From assembly GCA_903813345.2 (NCBI GenBank), contig CAIIXF020000005.1, positions 10,047,375-10,111,374 on the forward strand: a stretch of 64,000 nt of DNA. The letters are read 5' to 3'. The DNA comes from Owenia fusiformis. Taxonomy: Eukaryota; Annelida; Polychaeta; Sabellida; Oweniidae. The notes under the pieces are model-generated. The model saw nothing but the letters and a program-made list of their open reading frames with translations, was not told the DNA's origin and did not search any database. Positions 56,301-64,000 of the stretch are shown piece by piece (positions within the stretch are counted from its first letter, which is position 1; each line of letters opens with the position of its first letter). The position numbers were made by a program, and so were the translations under genes.

Positions 56301-58109
56301 AAAAACGAAATGCATCAGAGCCCCGGGTAAAAACAAATTCCCGGGGATTTAATTTGCAATTTCGCGACGATAATTTTTCGCGATTTTAACACCCTCGCGA
56401 AAAGCGCGAAAGTTAATCGCACGCGAATAATACCGGGCGTACAGTAATCTAAATCGGCGCGCATGCGCAGTCAATCGTTTAATATTCGAATACCACAAAA
56501 TGCCATTCGAATATCACCTCAGACCTATTTGCAACCGAATACTCGAGTAGCATCAAATTAAGTGTTTCTACAGTAGATCAATTTTCAATAATGAACACTT
56601 AATATCTTCATAATATCAGTAATTTATATGATGTGGAACAGCTTCATCATCAATTTAAATAAGAACTGGCATAATTAATAATTAATACATTCATAATGAA
56701 AAATAATAAGCGACTAGATGGATGAAATTGAGTTTTGAGCTATAAAATGAGAATTCGACCCTTGACCTTGATGTCAAAATTAATAAGAAAATATTCTTGT
56801 ACAAATTATCCATCGTCTTTTCTATTCCTGGTTTTGTAATCAGGATATCATCATGGTCAGTTTAAAAGCAGTTTCTAAACTAAAACAAAGAAAATGACCT
56901 AGATTTTGACTTCGACCAATGATCTTCAAAATTTACTATAATTTTGGTCTGTTTGCCTCAAATATGTTTATAAATCAACACATCTGTCTCATGCATGTTT
57001 ACAAATCAACACATCGGTCTCAAACATGTTTATAAATCAAACTCTTCGATGAGTCAAACAGAACTATGAGTCAAACTTGATGGCTTTGACAAACAAACAA
57101 ACTAAATTGTTTATTCCTACATTTGTATTTCTTATGCAGCTGCAGCAACAGTTTGCAAACATTGCGCTGAGAATTATGGAGAAAAAAGATGAAGAAATAG
57201 AGAGGAAATTTGTGCCAAGGCCATTAGAGTGAGTACAGGTTGTGGGTATCTCATCATCTTGCCTCTTAACATCCTTAGGGGGCAAATCTTCCCCCTCCCT
57301 CCCTAAACATCAAAGGGTTAATTGAAATATCAAATGGTTTGATGTGCTTTAAGCATTAATTTACACAATCCATTTTTATTTTTGGTGTCTATAGATGGTA
57401 CTCTAAGCGATTGTCTTCCATTTTAGGCTGTCGGGTCAACTGCTGGGACAATGTGCCGTTATATGTGCCAGAGCTGAGATGCCAGAAAAAGCAGAGTGAG
57501 TTAATAGCTATAGTGGGCTGTATAGAAGGGTCAGGGTTGAATGTCAAAAAGATGATTAAACAAATAGTCTTTGTCAAAATGTCAAAAAGATCATTCCACA
57601 GCCATGTCTTATAATACCCCCAAAAATTTCAAGGAGGTTTCAACTTATAAGAATGCCAACTTTTGCAACAGAAATGGATGCTAAATTAATTAAATTGTCA
57701 TTTAGGGCGGCCAAATGATCATATTTACCCAATATTACCCATATTTACCCAAAGATCCTCAGCTGCCTACCTTGATCAACCCTCCTAACAGCCCACTTTG
57801 ACATTCGGTTTAAACACATTTTTCAAAAATGTAATTTCTTATAATTATTTGAGTGGCTTCTGTAAGTACCTACATGGCTTTTGAAGATCCTAGAAAAATA
57901 AAAGTCCACTACTTTGTTTCACCTAAATTTACTTCATTTACTCTTTCCATAAGACCATAATAATATCTGAATTATACATTTCAGGTCATTTATCAAATAC
58001 TATCTCTCCAACCAGAATACCCTCAGAGGAACTCCAAGTGTTGCTAACCTGGAAGAACTGGAGAAATTAGAAATTATCGATGAGGATACTATAGCCAAAA
58101 TACAGGGTG
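44311..58109 (+). CDS. PTCD3: Pentatricopeptide repeat domain protein 3, mitochondrial (mS39), 3' end not found
   Basis: Mitochondrial small-subunit ribosomal protein with PPR repeats. Eighteen exons in one frame: 44311-44366, 45890-46034, 46698-46766, 47127-47243, 48681-48804, 49240-49399, 49760-49908, 50272-50354, 50848-50998, 51405-51458, 51921-52001, 52322-52460, 53109-53187, 53612-53702, 54065-54150, 57140-57228, 57427-57495, 57985-58109, about 622 codons against 689 residues in human. The basic, Ser-poor N-terminus (MSCKICTKVLQKSHRFFIRR) suits a mitochondrial targeting peptide. Landmarks match human PTCD3: IVIPKKIKRDELSILQALAST, EVMFENLTEKTPEAYASII, GMVKYSEAERAYQLYTEML, VAPNLETFNNALQILGRM and EPSLGTFTLLLKIFYAFD. 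Exon 4 ends in a GC donor (GAG|GCAAGT). The last about 65 residues are not visible before 64000; a large intron or the window edge may hide them. Confidence 0.92.
45177..45629. mobile_element. hAT-type MITE, 453 bp, with 8-bp target duplication
   Basis: Terminal inverted repeats TAGTGTTGTCGCGATTAATCG at the left and a near-complement ending CGCGTCAACACTA at the right. TTTAGTTA directly flanks both sides (45169-45176 and 45630-45637). Eight-base duplications and TAGTGTTG-like ends are typical of hAT elements. The interior has several CATCGATG and GCATCGATGT palindromes. No transposase. It is in PTCD3 intron 1. Confidence 0.92.
45638..45889. other. Rest of PTCD3 intron 1, with tRNA-like fragment
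   Basis: At 45690-45720 the - strand reads GGGTCGTGGGTTTGATCTCC, similar to the B box of tRNA-derived SINEs. No A box or tail could be identified. No gene. Confidence 0.3.
47721..48578 (+). mobile_element. Penelope-like element remnant between 158-bp inverted repeats
   Basis: Inverted arms 47721-47878 and 48421-48578 enclose an open frame at 47919-48275. That frame has the GIY-YIG-type endonuclease end of Penelope-like retroelements: GVIYKIDCKDCIATYVGETK, RELVTRIREHRR, and EAIHIKTMQPKMNRDNGYQL. The reverse transcriptase that should precede it is absent. The words AGATAAAAATAGTT at 47678-47691 and 48579-48592 could be a target duplication, with 29 extra bases before the left arm. It lies in PTCD3 intron 4. 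Confidence 0.88.
47919..48275 (+). CDS. GIY-YIG endonuclease domain of a Penelope-like element (truncated)
   Basis: 118 codons with no stop. The GIY-YIG core appears as the V-I-Y and Y-V-G pair in GVIYKIDCKD...TYVGETK, followed by Arg in RELVTRIREHR, a His in EHSMEYDHNINW, and the catalytic-type Glu in KEAIHIKTMQP. The N-R-D-x-G-Y-Q-L ending is characteristic of Penelope/Neptune-type elements. Intact codons suggest a fairly recent insertion, but without a reverse transcriptase it cannot copy itself. Confidence 0.85.
   Translation: MVHLKDKTNDQKKSGVIYKIDCKDCIATYVGETKRELVTRIREHRRPTLLSTGGLASAVIEHSMEYDHNINWNNVKIIDNESHDLKRRVKEAIHIKTMQPKMNRDNGYQLDNLYHKIL
49955..50075 (-). repeat. 150-bp dispersed repeat, copy 5
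   Basis: On the + strand: TATTGTTCCCAACTTTTTTG, GTTCGGTGGTTGGTGTTTGG, GGCAGGTTGTGACATTTCAA. In PTCD3 intron 7. Relative to host transcription it has the same orientation as the copies in SNRNP200. Confidence 0.75.
50172..50271 (+). repeat. 49-bp tandem triplication of a 3' splice site
   Basis: Three successive copies of a unit TGTAATTTTAGTTGATGTGA followed by GTGTATACAATATTCATTAT. The third copy provides the real acceptor and first codons of PTCD3 exon 8 (50272). Use of the second copy's TTTTAG at 50231 would add 40 nt and bring in an in-frame stop. Confidence 0.85.
51690..51800 (-). repeat. 150-bp dispersed repeat, copy 6
   Basis: On the + strand: TTATAGTCTCCAACTTTTTTG, GGACTGTGTTCGGCATTTGT, AACAAATGGCAGGTGGTGAC. 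In PTCD3 intron 10. Confidence 0.78.
52683..52893 (-). repeat. Inverted copy of the AAGATGGCCGCC family with element edge
   Basis: On the + strand GTTCTAGAGCTGATTAACTTTTC, GGTGGCCATCTTGCATTCTG and CCAGGAAACCACTTAACAG are complements of the 4.1-5.6 kb units. TTTTAGGTACGATATTGTTCA followed by CCCTGTG matches the array's left edge. One unit only; in PTCD3 intron 12. Confidence 0.8.
53240..53350 (-). repeat. 150-bp dispersed repeat, copy 7
   Basis: On the + strand: ATTGTTTCCGACTTTTTGGG, GTTCAGTGTTTGGTGTACGG, AACAAATGGCAGGTTGTGAT, TGCATGTTAATGCCTTGTTT. In PTCD3 intron 13. Confidence 0.78.
54216..54940. mobile_element. MITE, GGAGCACG family, copy 2 (about 725 bp)
   Basis: Starts AAAGAGCACGTGGGTTATCG and ends CGATAACCTACGTGCTCCTTT. 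Interior words match the 4425-4980 copy in inverse order (for example GAATGGATCTAAAAGATACA near 54840 against its complement near 4520), but this copy is longer in the middle. In PTCD3 intron 15; non-coding. Confidence 0.85.
56043..56444. mobile_element. TA-flanked MITE with CGCG-rich interior, 402 bp
   Basis: Terminal repeats CTGTACGCCCGGTATTATTC and its exact complement ending GGGCGTACAG, with TA on both outsides (56041-56042, 56445-56446). The interior is unusually rich in TTCGCGA words compared with the AT-rich, CpG-poor surroundings. TA duplication suggests Tc1/mariner-type mobilisation. In PTCD3 intron 15. Confidence 0.88.
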
Positions 58110-58218
58110 GTATGTACTTACTTTGACCTAATGGGTCATTCATGCATCATCGGTATACTCTGTACCTACTTTTTCACCACATGCAGACAGATCGACTAAA
58201 ATTACATTCGTATGATGT

Positions 58219-60470
58219 TTTTTTTTATAATCTGTTTTATTTCATTATATACAAGTACAAATAGTTTCTGATATAAGTGACCAATCGCTATGGAAGGATA
58301 GCATTATAGGTTCACTTTAAATATAAAAAGAACATTGAGTATGTGAAAAAGATGTATTTTTCTGACAAAGGGGTTTGCTGGTCTTTGCTGGGCAATGGTG
58401 CTGGGGCAAGGTGATAAGATGATCTGTTGGAGCATAAGGAGGCCATCTTGAGCATTAAGTGGAATTGTCTGATAAAAAATTTGTAACTAGTTTGAAAATC
58501 ATAATGTTCTGTTCAGTTGAAAGATCAGGATGACCAAATAAAAATGTTTTGATTAGACCATTTTTGTCCATTTGAAGGTTACCTAATAAGTGGAGGATGT
58601 TGACATTTAGATTATGAGAGTTAAGGTTGAGACCACAATTGAAAAATATGTGCTCGACAGTTTCGACTTCGCCACATTGACAGTTTGGTGAGTCTACATT
58701 TGTGAAGTTATGAGCGTACATTTGTGATTTTAAAAATAAGTCCACTCTCATTCTGTTAAGAATGATTTCTTGAGATCGTGACAGGGTCAAATTGGAAGTT
58801 GATATAATTTTGTTTTTATATTTGATCTCATTTTTGAATGAATAAGAAGATGGGCTATTTTTGATATTGCTGGGGACTGAGTCCCATTTTTCCATCAACT
58901 GTATACATGGTGATCTTCTGAATTTTGTAGATATATTAAGAGGAATTTGGTAATCACGAATATATCAGAGTTGTCTTGGGTTGCGGTTTTTGAATGGTCG
59001 AAATATATCAGTTACATAGGAGGGTGCCCTATCATTTTGGATATTGTACATAATTTTCTTAAAGTGGTAATCTCTTATGAAAGTTAGATCAGGCCAATTT
59101 AAAATATTTAATGTCTTAGATGTGCTGGAGCCATGTAGTGCTCCAGAGCATATGAGGGCAGCCTGGTATTGCAGCCGGTCAAGATTTTTGAGAGCTTTTA
59201 GATTACTATTGTGATATAATATATCACAATATTCAAAAAGGGGTTTTATATATGATTTATACATTGTTTCGAGTATTTTTGAGTTTAATTTGAATTTAAG
59301 GGATTTTAAAGGATTTAGTGCAGTTTGGACTTTGTCGCAGATATAAGAGATGTGTGGGGATCCTGATAAGGTTGAGTCAAGAATATAGCCAAGGTGTTTA
59401 TGATGATTTTTTCTTTGGATTTTTGCATTGTTAAGAGTCAAAAAGGGATAATTTTCATTTTTTACTTTTGAGAAAACAATTTCAACTGATTTTTCCGGTT
59501 TAAAGTCAAGTTTCCATAATTTTGACCATTCTTCAACTGTCTGAAGATCAGATTGTAAAATTTGATGAGAGACTGGGTCATTTGGAGTACAGGGCACATA
59601 TAAAGATGTGTCATCAGCATAGATGAATGATTTTGAATTTAACCTATCAGGCAGATCATTTATATAAAGGAGAAACATAATTGGCCCAATTATACTTCCT
59701 TGAGGTACAGATAGATCAATGAAGTGTTCATCTGATGAATTTGAAAGTTGTCCTTCCACATTAACTTTAATTTGTCTGTTTGAAAGGTATGATTTAAAAA
59801 GCTCTAGGAAATTTCCATTAAAACCATATGCCTTAAGTTTTCTGACCATTAGGTTGTGCGGTATGCGATCAAACGCGGCCGAAATGTCAAGGAATATTCC
59901 GCGAGTGTCTAGTCCATTTTCAAAATTTGATGAAATTAAATGATTTATTGCAAGTAACTGGTGTTTTGTACTGTGGCCCTTTAAAAATCCTGATTGGTGT
60001 TTGAAGAAAAGGTCATGTTTAAGGAGGTGGTCCATCATTTGCTTGTGAATTATTCTTTCCAAAATTTTAGATACAATACTAAGCAGAGTTATAGGTCTGT
60101 AATTCTTAATGTTATTTTTATCACCCTTTTTAAAGATAGGACATATTATCCCAAGTTTCCAATAATCAGGGAAAATTCCAGTTTCAATGATTTTGTTAAA
60201 TAAGGTGCATAAAGGAATGGAAATAGATTCAGAGCACAGTTGTAGCATTTTGACAGTGATATCATCAGCTCCGCATGCTTTCGAGGAGTCAAGATTTTGA
60301 ATGATAGTTTTAACTTCTTCGACAGTTGTGAGAGAGATTTCAACAAGGTTGTTGGTACGAAGAGGAAAGTTAACATCAAGGGTTTGATTTTGGGTACCAG
60401 AATGATAAATCTGAATTGTATAAAAAAGCTGATACATTGTGAAGTAATACCTTAAAACGTGTCTCTTGAG
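58219..60470 (-). mobile_element. 5'-truncated non-LTR retrotransposon (jockey/CR1 group)
   Basis: The reverse-transcriptase frame runs from 60437 down to 58455 and is broken only by one TGA at 58965-58967. Motifs in order: KACGADDITVKM, LGIICPIFKKGDKNNIKNYRP, GIFLDISAAFDRIPHN (catalytic Asp), VPQGSIIGPIMFLLYIND, FIYADDTSLYVP (catalytic ADD), HLGYILDSTL, then a CQCGEVETVEHIFFNC knuckle at the C-terminus. A 3'UTR and an A-rich tail (T-run at 58219-58226 on +) follow. The endonuclease domain is missing. It is antisense relative to PTCD3 if that gene continues here. Confidence 0.93.
58455..60437 (-). pseudogene. Reverse transcriptase of the 58-60 kb LINE, one nonsense codon
   Basis: About 660 codons in a single frame with one in-frame TGA after NRNPRQL. 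The domain order is fingers, palm (ISAAFD, YADD), thumb and a Cys-His knuckle; the apurinic endonuclease and ORF1 are absent through 5' truncation. The near-intact frame means the insertion is young. Whether TGA is read through cannot be told; simple decay is likelier. Confidence 0.85.
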
Positions 60471-62030
60471 GGTTGGTTACAGGTTTCATGGATTCATCCT
60501 AAAATTTAAGAGATGTTTCTATGGAAAGTTTAGAACTGATTTTTAGGCAGTCTGGGTAAATGTTAAGGTGGCCATTTTGAATTTTCCATCCCGAAAAGTG
60601 TATTCTGTTCAAGGGTGCGCTTCTGTTCACCCTGTGGTTTGTTGTACATACCAATAACTGCTAATTTGCTTGTACACTTATTATTTGCCTGCATAACTAT
60701 CATTTGCCTGCATTCCTATTATTTATACAATTTAGAGCTGTGAAAGCCACCTTTTTGAGACCTGCATTCAGCAGGTATCTTCTGTAAATTTTTTATTCCA
60801 CTGAACAAAGGATGAGGCATGATATATGCCCTTTTAAAGTAATGCTGAGAGTTAAGTATCATAACAAAATACAAATAGTCGTTATCATAGAAAAAAAACA
60901 TGAATGGCAACATGTATGGCAGAAAAAGTAGAAATAATTTAGAGATACATGAAGAATTGAAAAGAAATTTTTTTTTTGAGATATCTTTTTGGTTTTTAAA
61001 TTTTTTCAAACTTTTGAATTTCCCGCCAGTTTAATTTGAAGGGGGAAAACCAAGATGGTTGCCATTTGATGAAGGAAATATTAGAAGAAAAGTCGCATCA
61101 TTTTTAATTTTCACATTGAGCACAGCTTTATTGGTTGGAATTTTTATTGATTCTGACTGTTCAACATCAGGGTCATGTATGTAAAGAGATTATAAAATTG
61201 AAACCATAAAACTGTGCTTGGCATGAATTTTGCAGAAATATATACCAGTACACCTCCCCCAACACAATTAAAGTGTCAAAATTGGTTGCTCAATTACTTT
61301 GAGAAACTATAATCCCTTGATTACCCAGATAAACACCAATTCACTTATCAAGAAATGCCATTCAATGTCTATACAAAGAAAGTAAGCAATGTTTTGGAGA
61401 ATGTGATTCAAACTTTTTGTATAAATTATTCATTTTGTATTTGCTCTTGAAATTTTTTCAATTCTGGCATATAGATATGCAATGTCGTTGATGCCAATAT
61501 TCTTCATTAATTGTGTTACAAATTGATATTCTTTGACGCTCAGAAGAAGGATGGGACATCAAGGTTTGATAATATGTGTGATTGAGTTGGTTTTTCAGAC
61601 ATTACAATTTTGAATATGTTCGAAGTCGATATCCGGACCCATTCCCTGACTCATCCTTTAAGTAGAGATATAGAGAAGTCATCTGTCCGTCCATCTGTCC
61701 ATTGCTTACCCTGTTTGGATTTTAACTCAAATACCAGTAGCTATGCAGTTGGATTTGATTCAACTTTTGTAGGCTGATACCAAATGGGCATAGAGTCACT
61801 AATTTTGAATTTCCAATATGTTCACTTAATCCAAAATTGCAACCATATTGTTTAAATATGTAATCTAAACACAAATCCAGTTGAAAGATTTGGTTCATTG
61901 TATGTTGTAACTTGAGCAACATAGAGGTGTAGATAGAGTCAATATCAAAACACAAAATTACTCCATTTTTATCATGGTCAAGGATAATCAGATGACATTT
62001 TAAAATCCTAAATCATCACAACAAGTGCTG
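60471..62030. other. Non-coding stretch with repeat debris
   Basis: At 60560-60640, GGTGGCCATTTTGAATTTTC and TTCTGTTCACCCTGTGG resemble the right edge of the AAGATGGCCGCC family. At 61640-61800, GTCCGTCCATCTGTCCATTG and a run similar to AAATTTGAATCAAATCCAACTG read in reverse belong to the family of the 9.4-10.4 kb array. I searched for the last PTCD3 exon and saw none that I could support. Confidence 0.45.
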
Positions 62031-62034
62031 ACGT

Positions 62035-62105
62035 ATTGTTATGGTCTCCAACTTTTGGTGGTGTTCCGCAAATGGTGACATTTTGCATGTTAATGCCTCA
62101 TTTCT
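62035..62105 (-). repeat. 150-bp dispersed repeat, copy 8 (partial)
   Basis: On the + strand: TATTGTTATGGTCTCCAACTT, GGTGGTGTTCCGCAAATGGT, GACATTTTGCATGTTAATGCC. The middle is deleted. Same orientation as the PTCD3 copies. Confidence 0.75.
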
Positions 62106-62556
62106 TCTATATTCACATGTTACAATATCGTGGAGCAAGAGCATGAATAAATTTTGGTAATGCTAAAATTAGCAGATGGACATTTTGGATTTTACATCCA
62201 GTATTGTTCTAATAAGGGTGTTGCATTACTTCCCTTGTCTTGTATATAATTCAAAAGCAGCAATATCAAAGTATGGAACAAAATATGGCACACTTGGCAA
62301 ATTGTTTCTTTATCAATTGATAGCTCTCAGAATGAGAGTTCACATTTATTTGCGTTTGAGCAAAGCGACCTTAGCAAATAAATGATTTCTTTGTGCGTTG
62401 TGTAAATGGAACAGTACGATGTATAACGTTGTAAGGATAAGAGGTAATTGAACGATGCTAGCTTAGTTAGTGAGTGATACAGTTCGAAGGATAGAGCGTT
62501 GGTTGTATAGTCATTTCGAGTTTTTGCCACGACATAAACACTCAACACATTTTTAA

Positions 62557-63159
62557 AGGAATATTCCTTGCTAGACCCTTTCTCTCTTGATATAGTAGCT
62601 ATAATCATATATATAGTTTCCATATTTAGCAAAACATGGGAAAATGTTTTAATATGGTCAATATTGATCATTTAAAAATCTAGTGCTTATTTCCAGTGAG
62701 CTGCCATCTTTTAAGATTTCTTGCAGGAAGTGATGTCATCATCTTTCAACTTCTATAACCTGCCGATAACAGTATAGGAAAGTAGCACAAAATCACTTCT
62801 AGACAAGTGATCATTACTTTCTGTGCAAAAATATTTTCAGGGCTTGTCAACTTAGAATAAAAGAAGAGATTTTCAGAAGGATTAAATAAGATACAAAGTT
62901 GAAAAAGAATATTTAGCTGGTTTTGTAATTCTTAATAGCTCCTCACCTAATGCTATATGCAAAGTTGAGAGTCGATGACATCAATTCCTGTGTGAAATTT
63001 TAAAAGATGGCAGCTTACTGGAATTGAGCATCACATTTCTAAGTGATCAAATTTGACCATATCAAAACATTTTTGCGTGTTTTGCTAAACATGGCAAGCA
63101 TATATATATGGTTATAGCTACCATATGAGGAGAGAGATGGTTTGGCAAGGAATATTCCT
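62557..63159. mobile_element. TTAA-flanked MITE with long inverted arms, 603 bp
   Basis: Starts AGGAATATTCCTTGC and ends GCAAGGAATATTCCT, with TTAA on both outsides (62553-62556, 63160-63163). The arms, about 190 bp each, are matched with modest divergence, for example GCCATCTTTTAAGATTTC against AAATTTTAAAAGATGGC. TTAA targets are typical of piggyBac-like transposases. No coding frame. Confidence 0.9.
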
Positions 63160-63163
63160 TTAA

Positions 63164-63784
63164 CTCTTTAGGAAGATTATGATTTGAAGTTCTAAGTTTT
63201 GTTATATATAATCTTGTGCTTATTGGTTGACATAAATAGGGTTCAAAAATAAATTTGTTTTTAATGTTACAATATGTAAAATATGAAGTTTTAGATTTAT
63301 CTAAGTCTGGTAGCCATTGCTGTAGGAATTGATTTTTTAGTTTCCTCTTCACCATATGCTTCAATGCATCCCTTGATATAAACTCTTGTCTATTCCAAAT
63401 ATATGAAAATCCACAGTCATTCAAAATACCTCGACTATAAACCTTGAAACTACTGTTGACCTCGACCTTCAGTCTCTGTCAATAGTAGTTTCTCGGTATA
63501 CAATTTTGCCGGTTGACCTCTGGAGAGGTCAACAATTGTTGTATAAAGGTGTATTAACTTACCTATTGAATACTTAATATATTCATTAATTAAATACTAT
63601 CGTCACCCGGACTTTTACCCATCTTTAAGTTTTTAACTATCATCCTGATCTCTTCAGGTGTAATTTGACAATTCAAATCAGAACAATCTATTAAATTGTT
63701 ATTTAATATATCATCATTCATGTTAACTTTATTATTTTGACAATTTACATTATCAAAGTTACACGCAATTGTATCAGGGTGCAA
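63164..63784 (-). pseudogene. Deleted LINE fragment (second family)
   Basis: The - strand from 63784 reads ITPEEIRMIVKNLKMGKSPGDDSI, the start of a LINE reverse transcriptase. After a gap it continues at 63424-63164 with NDCGFSYIWNRQEFISRDAL and LYITKLRTSNHNLPKEL, the far C-terminal region of such proteins. The catalytic core is missing, so this is a deletion remnant. The TTAA-flanked MITE abuts its downstream end. Confidence 0.75.
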
Positions 63785-64000
63785 GTGTATTTTATAATTT
63801 TAGAACATTTACATGTCTTTGATCGATCACATACCTTTTCCTCATTAGTTTGGGGTTTTTAATGGCTGGGATCGATCAATTTCACTTAAGGTAATCAACA
63901 ATATTAAAGACTTAATGATCTCGCTTAATAGTTGAGCTCTTTCATGTATTTAAGATTTTTTCAAAAGAACATATTCTAGAGAACATTATTGAACCATTGT
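63785..64000. other. Window end, no feature seen
   Basis: AT-rich sequence with GATCGATC words at 63820 and 63870. No exon or terminal repeat could be recognised. Confidence 0.4.

Noticed and set aside
55720-56560. Larger hAT-like element around the TA-flanked MITE (AATATTCG words on both sides)
   Set aside because: The outer words are short and no matching ends or target duplication could be found.
49400-58109. Box C/D snoRNA in PTCD3 introns (the human gene hosts SNORD94)
   Set aside because: I scanned for paired C and D boxes with a terminal stem and found none that I could support by eye.

Overview
This is a window of nuclear DNA from an invertebrate animal. It is AT-rich and intron-rich, with GT-AG splicing and conserved metazoan genes cut into short exons separated by introns full of transposons. 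The repeat mix (mariner-, hAT- and TTAA-type MITEs, two kinds of LINE debris, a Penelope-like GIY-YIG relic and a SINE-like 150-bp repeat) suggests a marine invertebrate such as a hemichordate, echinoderm, brachiopod or mollusc. I cannot fix the phylum from sequence alone. No bacterial, organellar or viral gene is visible. All exon limits below come from reading splice sites and reading frame by eye.

Region by region: (1) 1.1-13.5 kb, + strand: a ten-exon GMC (FAD-dependent glucose/choline dehydrogenase-like) oxidoreductase whose first exon lies upstream of the window. Its introns hold a tandem array built on the word AAGATGGCCGCC, an 0.8-kb direct duplication, several MITEs and a dead mariner transposase. 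(2) 17.3-21.3 kb, + strand: a nine-exon single-pass membrane protein with a JMJD8-like JmjC domain followed by TPR-like repeats. (3) 22.5-44.0 kb, - strand: the complete 36-exon gene for the U5 snRNP helicase SNRNP200/Brr2. My splice model gives 2,136 residues, the length of the human protein. (4) 44.3-58.1 kb, + strand: PTCD3/mS39, a PPR protein of the mitochondrial small ribosomal subunit, with 18 exons recognised and the 3' end not found. (5) 58.2-64 kb: a 5'-truncated LINE, a TTAA-flanked MITE and a second LINE remnant.

SNRNP200 and PTCD3 are head to head with start codons 276 bp apart, so they probably share a bidirectional promoter. The JmjC-TPR gene and SNRNP200 converge tail to tail.

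The most unusual structure is inside SNRNP200 intron 33. It has two 1,121-bp inverted arms, with one mismatch noticed, around a 316-bp spacer. They carry part of an uncharacterised multi-copy-type protein gene. Transcription of SNRNP200 would put a kilobase-long hairpin in its pre-mRNA. Other observations are the JmjC-TPR domain order, eight copies of a 150-bp repeat that all have the same orientation relative to host transcription, two tandemly expanded 3' splice sites, and a Brr2 C-terminal cassette whose motif II reads DELQ.
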